Positions 8,539 through 18,718 of a stretch of 64,000 nt of DNA are shown piece after piece; the stretch's first letter is position 1, and each line of letters starts with the position of its first letter. The position numbers were made by a program, and so were the translations under genes. The stretch comes from Thermodesulfobacterium sp. (lineage in GTDB: Bacteria; Desulfobacterota; Thermodesulfobacteria; Thermodesulfobacteriales; Thermodesulfobacteriaceae). The notes under the pieces were generated by a model that worked only from the letters and a program-made list of their open reading frames with translations, ran no database searches and was not told the origin of the DNA. The stretch lies in the NCBI GenBank assembly GCA_017656385.1, contig JACDNX010000002.1, positions 141,182 through 205,181 on the forward strand, in the 5' to 3' direction.

Positions 8539-9672
8539 ATGAAAAAAGTGCCCTTTATAGACTTAAAGAGGTGCTACCAAGTTTATAAGGAGGAACTGGA
8601 AAAGAAGGTTTTAGAAGTTTTAAGAAGTGGAATTTATTTAAATGGTCCGCAGACAAAAGAGCTGGAAAATCTTTTGGCTAATTACTTAGGAACTTCCTGT
8701 GCTATTGGAGTTTCTTCAGGGACAGAAGCTCTTTATCTTATTTTAAAAGCCCTTGACCTTCCTCAGAATACTTATGTTTTGGTCCCTTCTTTCACCTTTG
8801 TTGCTACTGCTGAAGTGGTAATGAGAGCAGGGCTTGTTCCTTTTTTTGTTGATGTAGAAGAAGACACCTATAATATTTCCTTGGAAAGTTTAAAGGAAAG
8901 CTATGAAAGGCTTACAAAACAAAGGAAAAAGGTTTCTGCAGTAATAGCGGTGAGTCTTTTTGGGTTACCAGCTCATTTAAAGGAAATTCAAAAATTCTGT
9001 AAAGAAAAGGATATTTACTTAATAGAGGATATATGTCAGGCTTTTGGTGCAAAAATTGCTAACAAAAAGGTGGGAACTTTTGGTATTGCTTCTGCAACCT
9101 CTTTTTATCCTACAAAACCTCTTTCCACTTTTGGAGATGCGGGAATGGTTTTCACCTCTAATAAAAAAATAGCAAGAACAATAAGATATTTAAAGGAACA
9201 CGGTCAAATTAAACCTTATTTCTATAAGTATCATGGAGTGAATGGAAGAATTGATGAAATACATAGTGCAATCTTATTGGTTAAATTCAAACATTTTGAA
9301 AAAGAAATAGCTTTAAGAAAAACTATTGTAGGAAAATATATAGAGGGATTAAAAAACTTAAATCCTCATTTAAAACTTCCTTATTTTCCTAAGGATTATT
9401 TCTCTTCTTATTCTTTGTTTACGATAAGAGCTAAAAATAGAAATAAATTAAAGAAATTTTTAGAAAGTCGAGGAATAGGAACGGGGATATACTATAGTAA
9501 ACCACTTCATTTACAACCTGTTTATAAAAATTTAAATTTTAGAAATGTAAAATTGCCTATTACAGAAAGACTTGCTAAAGAAGTTTTAAGCTTACCTTTG
9601 CATCCCTATTTGACTGAAGAAGAAATTAACTATGTTATTTCATCTATAAGAGATTTTTATAAAAGTAAATAA
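8539..9672 (+). CDS. DegT/DnrJ/EryC1/StrS family aminotransferase
   Basis: A PLP-dependent sugar aminotransferase-like protein that would convert a keto-sugar nucleotide to an amino sugar. I start at ATG 8539 (MKKVPFIDLKR), the normal family N-terminus. An in-frame TTG 14 codons earlier lies at the predicted transcription start, so it is unlikely. Family marks are SSGTEALYLILKAL, the DICQAFGA stretch, and TSFYPTKPLSTFGDAGMVF, whose Lys would bind PLP. HGVNGRIDEIHSAIL follows, with the C-terminal SLPLHPYLTEEEINYV. The 377-residue length is standard. It is followed after 1 base by a TIM-barrel gene and may act in surface polysaccharide synthesis with the divergent glycosyltransferase. Confidence 0.9.
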   Translation: MKKVPFIDLKRCYQVYKEELEKKVLEVLRSGIYLNGPQTKELENLLANYLGTSCAIGVSSGTEALYLILKALDLPQNTYVLVPSFTFVATAEVVMRAGLVPFFVDVEEDTYNISLESLKESYERLTKQRKKVSAVIAVSLFGLPAHLKEIQKFCKEKDIYLIEDICQAFGAKIANKKVGTFGIASATSFYPTKPLSTFGDAGMVFTSNKKIARTIRYLKEHGQIKPYFYKYHGVNGRIDEIHSAILLVKFKHFEKEIALRKTIVGKYIEGLKNLNPHLKLPYFPKDYFSSYSLFTIRAKNRNKLKKFLESRGIGTGIYYSKPLHLQPVYKNLNFRNVKLPITERLAKEVLSLPLHPYLTEEEINYVISSIRDFYKSK

Positions 9673-9673
9673 A

Positions 9674-10450
9674 ATGGAACATTTAGTATTTGTTTCCATT
9701 CCCTGGGAGCTTTTGATAAATAAATACCTACCTTTAGTTTTAGAAAATAAAATAAATGTAGAAATAGCTTTAAATGCAAAAGCACTTGATAATTATTCCT
9801 ATTTGGATTTTAAAAATGTGGCAAAAAAATTGAAAGAATCAGGTATAAAAACAACTATTCATTTACCTTTTATGGATCTTTCCTTAGGAGCTTTGGATCC
9901 TTGGATAAAAGAAGCAAGTTTAAGAAGAATTTTTTTTGCTATGGAAAGAGCGATTGTTTTTGAACCTTTAAATTTGGTTTTGCACTCTGGTTATCATATG
10001 GATTACCATAGGGAAGTAAAAGAGGAATGGAGAGAGAATTTTATAGAAAGTATGGGTAAAATTTTGAAGTTTGCAGAAGATCTTAATTTAACTATATCCT
10101 TAGAGAATGTTTTTGAACCTGAACCTGAGTTTTTAAAACCTGTATTTGAAAGTTTTAAAAACAGACTTTTTTGGTGCTTTGATCCTGCCCATGCAAGAGT
10201 TTTTTCTGAAAAAGAAGAAACGAAATGGTTAAATGTTCTTCATCATTACTTAAAAGAAATGCATTGCCATGATAATTTAGGGGTGCATGATGATCACCTT
10301 GCTATAGGAAAAGGCAAGCTAAAATTTAAAGAGATATTTGAATTTTTAAGGAAAAAGAAAATAAAGCCAATTCTTACTTCTGAAGCCCATAACGAAGAAG
10401 ATACTTATGTAAATATAGAGATTCTTTCCGATGTAGTTTTGAGTCTGTAA
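9674..10450 (+). CDS. Sugar phosphate isomerase/epimerase-like TIM-barrel protein
   Basis: A 258-residue protein of the xylose-isomerase-like TIM-barrel (AP endonuclease family 2) superfamily. Metal-site candidates appear in order: TIHLPFMDL (His), LVLHSGYHM (His), ISLENVFEP (Glu), CFDPAHARVF (Asp/His), EMHCHDNLGVHDDHLAIGKG (His/Asp), and LTSEAHNEED (Glu) near the C-terminus. These match the beta-strand ends that hold divalent metal in the superfamily. The substrate is unknown. It begins 1 base after the aminotransferase stop, so the two are almost certainly co-translated and may share a sugar pathway. A role in DNA repair (endonuclease IV) is less likely because key Nfo motifs are absent. 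Confidence 0.78.
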   Translation: MEHLVFVSIPWELLINKYLPLVLENKINVEIALNAKALDNYSYLDFKNVAKKLKESGIKTTIHLPFMDLSLGALDPWIKEASLRRIFFAMERAIVFEPLNLVLHSGYHMDYHREVKEEWRENFIESMGKILKFAEDLNLTISLENVFEPEPEFLKPVFESFKNRLFWCFDPAHARVFSEKEETKWLNVLHHYLKEMHCHDNLGVHDDHLAIGKGKLKFKEIFEFLRKKKIKPILTSEAHNEEDTYVNIEILSDVVLSL

Positions 10451-10463
10451 TAACTGAAGGAGC

Positions 10464-11471
10464 ATGAGTTTGGGTAAATGTTTAGAGTGTAAAAAGTTTG
10501 TGAATGTTACTTTTTTCCTTTTTTTATTATTGTTTTTGTTTTTGCCTATTAAGGTAAACTCAGAGAGCGAGTTATTAAACAAAGAATTTTATCAAAATGA
10601 TGCTTATGAAGCTACAGATGAGCTTCCTTCAGAGGTTATAAAAAATTTACCTTCTGATATAAATGTTCAGGTAGCTTATTTTTTAAAATATTTTACTGAG
10701 CAAAAAAGAGAGGTTGTAGAAAATTGGCTTGCAAGATGTTCTTTATTTTTGCCTTATTTTAAAATAATCTTTAAAGAGTATGAACTTCCCGAAGATCTGG
10801 TTTATCTGGCTTATATTGAAAGTGGTTGTAATCCATTTGCTACTTCTCCTGCAGGTGCAGCAGGGATATGGCAGTTTATGAAACTTACAGCAAAAAAATA
10901 TGGATTAAAAATAAATTACTGGGTTGATGAGAGAAGAGACTTTATTAAATCTACCCATGCAGCTGCACAGTATCTGAAAACTTTATACAAAAAATTTGGA
11001 GATTGGAGAATAGCTATAGCAAGTTATAACTTAGGTGAAAGTAGGTTAAGAAGGATTTTAAAAGCCAGAAATTTTGCTGATTATTGGCAGGTGATAAATT
11101 CAGATAGAATACCAGCTGAAACAAATGCCTATTTACCTAAATGGATGGCTATCACTCTGATAGCTAAAAATCCGGAAGAATATGGATTTTCAGTGCCTAC
11201 GAATGAAGTAGTTGATTATGAGGAAATAACAGTAAATGGTGGAGTAGATTTAAAGGTATTTTCTGTTGCAGGTGATATTGATTATCAAATGCTTCTTCTT
11301 TTAAATGCAGAATTAAGAAAAAAAGTAACACCACCTGGTACTTTTTATAAGTTGAAAATACCGTTTGGAAAAAAGAAAATTCTTCAAGAAGAACTTTCTT
11401 CATTGAAAACCGTTGTAAAAAGAAAGAGATTTTATAGAAAGAGAATAAATATTGTTACTTTTCCTGAGTGA
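10464..11471 (+). CDS. Lytic murein transglycosylase, MltD-like, without LysM repeats
   Basis: Cleaves peptidoglycan between MurNAc and GlcNAc. The start follows GGAG at a normal distance. Residues 15-33 are a hydrophobic signal sequence (VTFFLFLLLFLFLPIKVNS), so the protein is exported; there is no lipobox. The SLT domain spans about residues 98-220. Catalytic Glu119 lies in YIESGCNPFATSPAGAAGIWQFM, and the later ASYNLGESRL segment is also conserved. The C-terminal 90 residues resemble the region that usually precedes LysM repeats in MltD, but no LysM is present, making it shorter (335 residues). It follows the epimerase-like gene by 13 bases. Confidence 0.88.
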   Translation: MSLGKCLECKKFVNVTFFLFLLLFLFLPIKVNSESELLNKEFYQNDAYEATDELPSEVIKNLPSDINVQVAYFLKYFTEQKREVVENWLARCSLFLPYFKIIFKEYELPEDLVYLAYIESGCNPFATSPAGAAGIWQFMKLTAKKYGLKINYWVDERRDFIKSTHAAAQYLKTLYKKFGDWRIAIASYNLGESRLRRILKARNFADYWQVINSDRIPAETNAYLPKWMAITLIAKNPEEYGFSVPTNEVVDYEEITVNGGVDLKVFSVAGDIDYQMLLLLNAELRKKVTPPGTFYKLKIPFGKKKILQEELSSLKTVVKRKRFYRKRINIVTFPE

Positions 11472-11536
11472 GAAATTAAAATTTCTTAATTGCTTTTTAA
11501 TAAAAATTAAGTAAAATTTTTAAAGTTTTTAGAGTT

Positions 11537-12376
11537 ATGAGAAAGCTCAAACTTTTATGTATACTTATATTTTTTGTATTTTTTTCTTTTTTGGTTGAGG
11601 GGCTTTATGCTCTGGAAATTGTAGTTTCCAATTCTCCTCTTGAAAAAATTATAAAAGAAATAGGAATAGAGCATAAAATTTATCGGCTTCAAAGTGAAAA
11701 AGAAGATTTCCACTTTTATGAACCAACTTTATTTCAATGGAAAAAGATTCAAGAAGCAGATCTTGTCATTCTTGTAGGGACTGAAGCCTGGGCAAAGAGA
11801 GTATATAGTTTAAGAAAAAACAAGGAAACACTAAGTCTTGCAGAGGGAGAGGACAAATTTTCTGATCCTCATCTATGGTTTGATTTAAAAAGGGTAGAGA
11901 AGTTAGTAAAAAGATTTATTAATTATTTAATTAAGAAGGAAAATTCAAAAAAAGAAGTATATCAAAAAAAGGTAGAAAAGTTTTTAGAGACTTTAAAAGA
12001 GATTCAAAAAGAATATCAAGAGCTTAAGAGCTGTAAATATAAAGAAATTTATATTTTGGGTCATCCAGTTTTTGGTTATCTTCTTAAAAGTGCAGGAATA
12101 AGGGAAGTGACACTTCTCAAGGGTTACCATAAAGAGGGAGAACCGAGTATTAGAATTTTAACAGAAATATATGAAAAAGTTAAGACTAAGGAAGATAGTA
12201 TGGTATTTCTGACAGATCCTGAATTTGAAAAATACAGAAATTTTTTTGAAGAAAAGGGCATAAGGGTTATTAAATTGTGGTCTGGTGGAACCTATTTTAT
12301 GGCTGGAAGCTATACAGAACTTTTAAAATACAATTTAAAAAACATTAAAAAGGCACTTAAATGTGAAGAAAAATAA
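11537..12376 (+). CDS. Zinc/manganese-type metal ABC transporter substrate-binding protein (ZnuA-like)
   Basis: A periplasmic cluster A-I metal-binding protein of 279 residues, with a signal peptide of about 26 residues ending near LYA-LE. Metal ligand candidates are His59, His112 (DPHLWFDL, the family hallmark) and His176 (GHPVFGYLLK). An acidic residue in FLTDPEFEK completes the set. The His-rich acidic loop of true ZnuA is absent. No ABC permease or ATPase gene is adjacent, so it is an orphan binding protein, or its partner is elsewhere. A TTGCTT-16-TAAAAT sequence (11493-11520 region) could be its promoter. The metal cannot be assigned from sequence. Confidence 0.82.
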   Translation: MRKLKLLCILIFFVFFSFLVEGLYALEIVVSNSPLEKIIKEIGIEHKIYRLQSEKEDFHFYEPTLFQWKKIQEADLVILVGTEAWAKRVYSLRKNKETLSLAEGEDKFSDPHLWFDLKRVEKLVKRFINYLIKKENSKKEVYQKKVEKFLETLKEIQKEYQELKSCKYKEIYILGHPVFGYLLKSAGIREVTLLKGYHKEGEPSIRILTEIYEKVKTKEDSMVFLTDPEFEKYRNFFEEKGIRVIKLWSGGTYFMAGSYTELLKYNLKNIKKALKCEEK

Positions 12377-12389
12377 AGAGGTTTAAGCC

Positions 12390-14984
12390 TTGTCTGTGAG
12401 ATTGAAATTAAAAATAGCACTTCTGATTTTTTTAATATTATTTTCCGGATTTTTATTACTCCCTACCTTTGTAAAAGATCTTCCTCCTTGGTTTAAAAAA
12501 TATATCTACAGAGGGGAACTAAAGCTCGGTCTTGATTTGAAAGGAGGAGTTCATCTTGTTTTAAAACCAGATTTAGAAAAGGCTTTAAAAAATCAGTTTG
12601 ATAATTATTTGCAGGATATAAAAGCTCAACTTGTAAGAGCTTCCATAAATTTTGATTTAATCTATCAAGAACAGAGTGCCAAATTTAAGTTTTATAAAGA
12701 AGAAGATGTAAAATTTTTTAAAAAATTAATCGAAGATTTTAAAGAACTTCAGATAGTTAAAAAACTTAAAGAAGAAAATGCCTTTGTGGTAGAGGTTTCT
12801 TTATCTGAGGAGAAGATTACTTATATAAAGGAACACATTTTAGATCAGGTTCTTGAGGTTATAAGAAATAGAATTGATCAGTTTGGAGTTACAGAGCCTG
12901 TTATTACCAAACAGGGATCTGATAAAATAGTAGTTCAGCTTCCAGGCTTAAGAGATCCTCAAAGAGCAATAAAAGTAATAGGTCAGACAGCTCAGCTTGA
13001 ATTTAAATTAGTAGATGAAGAAACTATGCAAAAACTGGATTTAAATGCTCTTATTAGTTCTTTAATGAAAGAAAAGAAAATTTCTTTTGATGCGCCGTTA
13101 GAGAAATGGAGAGAACTTATTAGGCCTTATATACCTTTGGATTCAGAATTTTACTTTTTGGTGGAAAGGGATAGAGAGACAGGTAAGATAGTAAAAAAGC
13201 CCATTATTCTTAAAAAAGAGGCAATTCTTACTGGAACCTATCTTAAAAATGCTCAAGTAAGAATAGATCCTCAGTTTAACGAGCCTTATGTATGGATTCA
13301 ATTTGATTCAAGGGGAGCAAAAATATTTGAAAGAATTACAGAAGAAAATGTAGGGAGAAGGCTTGCTATTGTGCTTGACGAGGTAGTTCGTTCTGCACCT
13401 GTTATAAGAGAAAAGATTTCAGGTGGAGAAGCTCAGATAACAGGTGGTTTCACAATGGAAGAGGCATCAGATCTTGCTCTTGTTTTAAGAGCAGGTGCTC
13501 TGCCTGCACCAGTTAAAATTTTGCAAAACATAACCATTGGGCCATCACTCGGAAGAGATTCCATTCAGAAAGGGATTATAGCAGGTTTAATAGGAGCAGT
13601 TGCAGTTATTGTTTTTACCTCTGTTTATTATAAAATTTCTGGAGTAATAGCAGTTTGGGCACTTATTTTAAACATATACTTCCTTCTTGCTCTTTTATCA
13701 GCTTTTCAGGCAACTTTGACCCTTCCCGGAATTGCCGGAATTATTTTAAGTGTTGGAATGGGGGTTGATTCAAATGTTCTTATTTTTGAAAGGATTAGAG
13801 AAGAGCTCAAATTGGGAAGAAGCACTTATTCTTCTATTTTTCAGGGATACTCAAGAGCCTTCTGGACTATATTTGATGCACACATTACAGTTCTGATAAC
13901 TTCTTTAATTTTGTTTACTTTTGGCACAGGTCCTATTAGAGGTTTTGCAGTAACTTTATCCATTTCTATTATTGTAAATCTATTTACAGCTATTTTTGCA
14001 ACCAAAATATTTTATGAATACCTGTATGAAAAAGGAAAGGATTTTAAGATTAAATTCTTTGAAATTGTAAGGGATCCAAAAGTTGATTTTATGAAGTATA
14101 AAAAAGTTTTTGCAGTAATTTCTGTTTTTCTTTGTATAACAGGATTAGTTGCATTTATTCAGGCTTTTAGAGGAAAAGCCAATCTTGGAATTGATTTTAC
14201 AGGAGGAACACTTCTTTATTTAAAGAGTGAAAAACCTCCTTCCTTAGATAAGATAAGAAAAGTACTTTCTCAAGAAGGATTTAAAGATTTTACTCTTCAA
14301 GATGTAAAAGGTGAAAACATGTTGCTTTTGAAGTTAAAAAGTTCCAAGGAAACACTTACTGAAGATGTAAATAAGATTTTGGCAACTTTAAAAAATAAGG
14401 CTCCTGAATATAAATTCAGTTTATTAGCCAAAGAAGAAATAGGAGCTACTATAAGTAAAGAATTGAAGAAAAAAGCTACCTTAGCTATTCTTGGTGCGCT
14501 GTTAGGTATTATTTTATATCTTACTTTTAGATTTAATTTTCACTTTGGTTTAGCAGCAGGAATAGCCACATTTCATGATGTTCTTGTGACTTTGGGTATT
14601 TTTTATCTTTTGGGTAAGGAAATTAATCTTCTTTTTATTACAGCCTTGCTCACTTTAGCAGGTTATTCTTTAACTGACACAGTGGTTATTTTTGACAGGA
14701 TTAGAGAAAATATATTGAATAAAAAATTTAAAAATTTTGACAAGTTGATAAATACAAGTATAAATGAAATGCTTGCAAGAACAATTATTACCACTATTAC
14801 CACACTTTTTGGATCATTGAGTCTTCTTATATTCGGAGGTATCGTAATAAGAGATTTTGCTTTAGCTTTAACTATAGGATTTATTGTGGGAACTTACAGC
14901 TCTATTTTTATTGCTTCCCCTATTTTAAAAGCTTTACACAAAGGAAAAGTTCCAGATCTTACTCCAAAAGAGCACCTTTTTTAA
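12390..14984 (+). CDS. secDF: Protein translocase subunit SecDF (fused SecD-SecF)
   Basis: An inner-membrane proton-driven factor that pulls secreted proteins through SecYEG. It is a single 864-residue chain joining SecD (about 1-555) and SecF (about 570-864), each with six transmembrane segments. The SecD half has the LGLDLKGGVHLVL motif and a large periplasmic domain. VDSNVLIFERIREEL lies at its TM4 region. The SecF half has GIDFTGGTLLYL and TDTVVIFDRIREN. It starts with TTG 12390, preceded by AGAGG. Most relatives encode secD and secF separately; fusion is known in Bacillus and some thermophiles. No yajC is adjacent. Its 3' end overlaps fmt on the other strand by 26 bases. Confidence 0.95.
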   Translation: MSVRLKLKIALLIFLILFSGFLLLPTFVKDLPPWFKKYIYRGELKLGLDLKGGVHLVLKPDLEKALKNQFDNYLQDIKAQLVRASINFDLIYQEQSAKFKFYKEEDVKFFKKLIEDFKELQIVKKLKEENAFVVEVSLSEEKITYIKEHILDQVLEVIRNRIDQFGVTEPVITKQGSDKIVVQLPGLRDPQRAIKVIGQTAQLEFKLVDEETMQKLDLNALISSLMKEKKISFDAPLEKWRELIRPYIPLDSEFYFLVERDRETGKIVKKPIILKKEAILTGTYLKNAQVRIDPQFNEPYVWIQFDSRGAKIFERITEENVGRRLAIVLDEVVRSAPVIREKISGGEAQITGGFTMEEASDLALVLRAGALPAPVKILQNITIGPSLGRDSIQKGIIAGLIGAVAVIVFTSVYYKISGVIAVWALILNIYFLLALLSAFQATLTLPGIAGIILSVGMGVDSNVLIFERIREELKLGRSTYSSIFQGYSRAFWTIFDAHITVLITSLILFTFGTGPIRGFAVTLSISIIVNLFTAIFATKIFYEYLYEKGKDFKIKFFEIVRDPKVDFMKYKKVFAVISVFLCITGLVAFIQAFRGKANLGIDFTGGTLLYLKSEKPPSLDKIRKVLSQEGFKDFTLQDVKGENMLLLKLKSSKETLTEDVNKILATLKNKAPEYKFSLLAKEEIGATISKELKKKATLAILGALLGIILYLTFRFNFHFGLAAGIATFHDVLVTLGIFYLLGKEINLLFITALLTLAGYSLTDTVVIFDRIRENILNKKFKNFDKLINTSINEMLARTIITTITTLFGSLSLLIFGGIVIRDFALALTIGFIVGTYSSIFIASPILKALHKGKVPDLTPKEHLF

Positions 14985-15894
14985 GCCTTTGACCACAGGC
15001 AAATTCATATGCAGAAATTTTTCTTTTGCCTTCCAGTTGGATTTCTTTTAATAAAATTACTCCTTCAGAAGTAGCAACAAGTATTCCATCTTTATTTATA
15101 TCCAAAATAATTCCCGGTTTTTCCTTATGCTTAAGAGGTATGGCTTTTGCCAAGAAAACCTTTAAAAGTTTATTTTTGTAGTAAGTGAAAGCAGTAGGCC
15201 ATGGCAAAAAGGCTTTAGTTTTTCTTTCTATTTTTTTAGCAGGTTCTTCAAAGGTAAAAAATCCATCCTCTTTTTTCAAAATTGGAGCATAAGAGATTCC
15301 TTCTTCTGGTTGAGGTAAAGGTTTTAGAACTCCTTTTTTATGTAGTTCAATTGCCTCCAGTATAGCTTCTTTTCCAAGTTGAGCTAATTTTTGAGAAAGA
15401 GTAATAGCAGTATCCTCTTCTAAAATAGGAATCTTTTTTTGTAAAAGGATAGGACCTGTGTCAAGTCCTTCATCCATAAGCATTATGGTAATACCAGTTT
15501 CTTTTTCTCCTTCTAAAATTGCCCAATTTATAGGAGAAGCACCTCTATATTTAGGAAGAAGCGAGGCGTGTATATTCCAGCAACCAAATTTAGGAATTTC
15601 TAAAAGCTCCTTAGGAAAAATTTTTCCATAGGCACAGACTACGATAAGATCAGGCAAGAAATTTTTAATGTTATCAATGAATTGAGGATCTTTAAGCTTT
15701 AAAGGTTCTAATACTTTTACACCTTTTAATAAAGCCCAGTGTTTTACAGGAGAGGGAGATGGCTTTAGGCCCCTCCCTTTTGGTTTGTCTGTCTGTGTAA
15801 CAACAGCTACTAAATTTTCTTTCTCGTAAAGACCTTCTAAAGAAGGGATAGCAAATTCAGGGGTTCCGAAAAAAACTATTCTGTATTTTTTCAT
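14959..15894 (-). CDS. fmt: Methionyl-tRNA formyltransferase
   Basis: Formylates initiator Met-tRNA using 10-formyl-THF. The 311-residue protein starts [15 protein letters not shown]. The formyl-transfer core contains the family motif HASLLPKYRGASPINWAI, with catalytic Asn/His/Asp surroundings, and LMDEGLDTGPIL. The C-terminal tRNA-binding OB-like domain (about 205-311) includes FLPWPTAFTYYKNKLLKV. The start overlaps the clpB stop by 1 base, so the two are probably co-transcribed. The usual def neighbour is missing. The 3' end overlaps secDF on the opposite strand. Confidence 0.95.
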   Translation of the reverse strand: MKKYRIVFFGTPEFAIPSLEGLYEKENLVAVVTQTDKPKGRGLKPSPSPVKHWALLKGVKVLEPLKLKDPQFIDNIKNFLPDLIVVCAYGKIFPKELLEIPKFGCWNIHASLLPKYRGASPINWAILEGEKETGITIMLMDEGLDTGPILLQKKIPILEEDTAITLSQKLAQLGKEAILEAIELHKKGVLKPLPQPEEGISYAPILKKEDGFFTFEEPAKKIERKTKAFLPWPTAFTYYKNKLLKVFLAKAIPLKHKEKPGIILDINKDGILVATSEGVILLKEIQLEGKRKISAYEFACGQRLKKGALLE

Positions 15895-18512
15895 TAATGA
15901 AGGGCAATTTTCTTTAATTCTTCTGCTTCTTCAATTTTTTTAAATATAAATTCTCCTGCTTCATTTACATCAACCAGTATTCTGTCGCCTTCATCAAAAG
16001 CTCCTTCCAAAATCTTTAAAGCCAGGGCATTTTCAATATATTTCTGGATAGTTCTTTTAAGAGGCCTTGCACCAAATACAGGATCATATCCATAAGTTGC
16101 AAGCAATTCCTTTGCTTTATCCGTTAATTCTAAAATCATACCCTTTTCTGCAAGTCTTTCATTAAGATATTTGATTTGGATATCTACAATTTTAATTATA
16201 TCATCTCTTGTTAGATTGTTAAAGACTATAATTTCGTCAATACGGTTTAAAAATTCAGGTCTGAAGGTAGCTTTTAGAAGTTCAAAAATTTTATCTTCTA
16301 TTTCTTTGCGAGAAAGAGAAGTATCCTGAAAGTAAGTACTACCTACATTTGAGGTCATTATGATAATTGTATTTTTAAAGTCAACTGTTCTTCCCTTTCC
16401 ATCAGTTAATCTTCCATCGTCAAGAATCTGGAGAAGAATGTTGAAAACATCTGGATGTGCTTTTTCAACCTCATCAAATAGAATTACAGAATAAGGTTTT
16501 CTCCTTACTGCTTCTGTGAGCTGTCCTCCCTCTTCATAACCTACATATCCAGGAGGTGCACCGATAAGCCTTGCAACTGAATGTTTTTCCATATACTCTG
16601 TCATGTCAATTCTTATCATAGCGTCTTCTGTATCAAACATAAATTCTGCAAGAGCTTTTGCAAGTTCTGTTTTTCCTACTCCTGTTGGACCGATGAAAAG
16701 AAATGAGCCAATAGGTCTTGATGGATCTTTTAATCCTGCTCTTGCTCTTCTTAAAGCATTTGCTACTGCAGATATGGCATGATCCTGTCCGACTACCCTT
16801 TGTTTTAATCTTTCTTCAATTTTCAAAAGTTTTTCCCTTTCACTTTCAAGAAGCCTGCTTACAGGAATTCCTGTCCATTTGGATATTATTTCAGCTATAT
16901 CTTCAGCATCAACCTCTTCTTTCAAGAATTTATGTTGCTTCTGAAGCTCTTCCAGTTTCTTATTTTCCTCTTCCAGTTCTTTTTGTAGTTGAGGAATAAT
17001 ACCATATACAATTTCAGCAACTCTATTGAGGTCTCCCTGTCTTTCAGCCTGTTGAGCTTCGATTTTGTGTTGATCAATTTTTTCTTTCAATTTTCTAATT
17101 TTTTGGATAACCTCTTTTTCCTTCAACCATTGAGCTTTTAGATTTTCAGCTTTTTGTTTAAGCTCATTTAGTTGTTCAAGGAGTTTTTTTAATCTTTCTC
17201 TTGCCTTTGGATCGGTTTCTTTTTCTAAAGCCACTTTTTCAATTTCAAGCTGTTTGATCTTTCTTTCTATTTCGTCTATTTCAGTAGGCATAGAATCTAT
17301 CTCTATACGAAGTTTGGCAGCAGCTTCATCTATCAAATCTATAGCTTTATCAGGAAGATATCTGTCACTGATATATCTGTGAGAAAGCATAACAGCAGCA
17401 ATAATAGCATTGTCTGTAATTTTAACTCCGTGGTGAACCTCATATTTTTCTTTTAGTCCTCTTAAAATGGCTATAGCTTCTTCTGGAGTTGGTTCATCTA
17501 CATAAACAGGTTGAAATCTTCTCTCCAGAGCAGGATCTTTTTCTATGTGTTTACGATATTCCTCAATTGTTGTTGCACCAATACATCTCAATTCCCCTCT
17601 TGCAAGAGCAGGTTTAAGCATATTGGCTGCATCCATTGCTCCTTCTGCAGCTCCAGCTCCAACAAGAGTGTGTATTTCATCTATAAAAAGAATAATTTCC
17701 CCTTCACTTGCCTGAATCTCTTTTAAAACAGCCTTTAATCTTTCTTCAAATTCACCTCTAAATTTTGTTCCTGCAAGCAAAGCACCAAGATCTAACTGAA
17801 TAATTCTTTTATCCTTCAGGACTTCTGGCACATCTCCTGTAACAATTCTTTGAGCAAGTCCTTCTACAATGGCAGTTTTACCAACACCTGGTTCTCCAAC
17901 AAGCACCGGATTGTTTTTGGTTCTTCTGGAGAGAATGTGCATTACTCTCCTTATCTCTTCATCTCTTCCAATCACTGGGTCAAGTTTACCAGCTCTGGCA
18001 AGAGCTGTGAGATCTCTTCCAAATTTTTCTAAAGCTTGATATTTTTCCTCTGGATTTTGATCAGTAATTCTTTGTCCTTTTCTTATTTTCATTATAACTT
18101 CTTTAGCATTGTTAAAAGTAATGCCTCTTTTTCTTAAGATTTCTCCAGCCCTTGTTGGACTATCAATAATACTTAAGAAAAGATGCTCTGTAGAAATGTA
18201 TTCATCCTTCATTTCTTTAGCCAGTGCTTCAGCTTTATCGAGAATTTGTTTTAAATTTAGAGAAAGATATAACTGATAGCTTCCATGTGTGAGCTTAGGC
18301 AATTTTTCCAGAATCTCATCTAAATCAGAAGAAATAATTTTTGAATTAACTCCCAGTCTATCAAGAATGGTAGGAATTATCCCCCCTTCCTGTTCAACCA
18401 GAGCCTTTAAAAGATGCTCTGGCTCAAGCTGAGGATGATTATAATTCTCAGCTAAGCGCTGAGCTTCTTGCAAAGCTTCTTGAGCTTTAAAAGTAAATCT
18501 GTCAAGTTTCAT
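15894..18512 (-). CDS. clpB: ATP-dependent chaperone ClpB
   Basis: A hexameric AAA+ disaggregase that rescues aggregated proteins with DnaK. Its 872 residues are full length. In order: Clp N-terminal repeats (1-145); NBD1 with Walker A GEPGVGKT (206-213) and Walker B-type [12 protein letters not shown]; the long coiled-coil M domain (about 410-530, rich in K/E/Q), which separates ClpB from ClpA/ClpC; and NBD2 with [17 protein letters not shown] and [15 protein letters not shown] ClpB C-terminal domain ends the chain. It is divergent from hsp20 across a 206-base gap, so this is a heat-shock locus. A TTAGGAGG-type ribosome binding site sits a few bases before the start. Confidence 0.97.
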   Translation of the reverse strand: MKLDRFTFKAQEALQEAQRLAENYNHPQLEPEHLLKALVEQEGGIIPTILDRLGVNSKIISSDLDEILEKLPKLTHGSYQLYLSLNLKQILDKAEALAKEMKDEYISTEHLFLSIIDSPTRAGEILRKRGITFNNAKEVIMKIRKGQRITDQNPEEKYQALEKFGRDLTALARAGKLDPVIGRDEEIRRVMHILSRRTKNNPVLVGEPGVGKTAIVEGLAQRIVTGDVPEVLKDKRIIQLDLGALLAGTKFRGEFEERLKAVLKEIQASEGEIILFIDEIHTLVGAGAAEGAMDAANMLKPALARGELRCIGATTIEEYRKHIEKDPALERRFQPVYVDEPTPEEAIAILRGLKEKYEVHHGVKITDNAIIAAVMLSHRYISDRYLPDKAIDLIDEAAAKLRIEIDSMPTEIDEIERKIKQLEIEKVALEKETDPKARERLKKLLEQLNELKQKAENLKAQWLKEKEVIQKIRKLKEKIDQHKIEAQQAERQGDLNRVAEIVYGIIPQLQKELEEENKKLEELQKQHKFLKEEVDAEDIAEIISKWTGIPVSRLLESEREKLLKIEERLKQRVVGQDHAISAVANALRRARAGLKDPSRPIGSFLFIGPTGVGKTELAKALAEFMFDTEDAMIRIDMTEYMEKHSVARLIGAPPGYVGYEEGGQLTEAVRRKPYSVILFDEVEKAHPDVFNILLQILDDGRLTDGKGRTVDFKNTIIIMTSNVGSTYFQDTSLSRKEIEDKIFELLKATFRPEFLNRIDEIIVFNNLTRDDIIKIVDIQIKYLNERLAEKGMILELTDKAKELLATYGYDPVFGARPLKRTIQKYIENALALKILEGAFDEGDRILVDVNEAGEFIFKKIEEAEELKKIALH

Positions 18513-18549
18513 AACTTAAACCTCCTATAAGTAAAAGTTTTTTAATTAA

Positions 18550-18577
18550 AAAATAAATACGATTATTTAAGTTTCAA
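18550..18577 (-). promoter_or_regulatory. Candidate clpB promoter
   Basis: On the minus strand, TTGAAA (18572-18577) and TATTTT (18550-18555) lie 16 bases apart. Transcription would start near 18543, about 30 bases before the clpB ATG. The -35 matches both sigma-70 and the TTGAA core of sigma-32 promoters; no CCCCAT-type sigma-32 -10 and no CIRCE element was seen. Confidence 0.4.
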
Positions 18578-18639
18578 TTGGGATGAAAAGATAAAAAATA
18601 ACAAAAGTTATACAATAAAAAATTTTTTGATATACCTCC

Positions 18640-18667
18640 TTGAAAAAAAGTAAAACATGCTTACTTT
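18640..18667 (+). promoter_or_regulatory. Candidate hsp20 promoter with inverted repeat
   Basis: TTGAAA (18640-18645) lies 16 bases before TACTTT (18662-18667). A perfect 7-base inverted repeat AAAGTAA (18647-18653) / TTACTTT (18661-18667) overlaps the spacer and -10, so it could be a repressor site for the heat-shock gene. The -10 match is only partial. Confidence 0.35.
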
Positions 18668-18718
18668 AAAAATGAAAAGTATAAAACCAAATAAAAAAAT
18701 AAAAGGGGGTGATAAAAT

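Noticed and set aside
16718..16999. Open frame on the plus strand inside clpB
   Set aside because: It lies wholly inside the clear clpB reading frame, has no ribosome binding site and gives an unnatural composition; a shadow frame.
18513..18718. CIRCE or classic sigma-32 element in the clpB-hsp20 gap
   Set aside because: No TTAGCACTC-N9-GAGTGCTAA repeat and no CCCCAT-type -10 was found; only general promoter-like sequences and a short inverted repeat.
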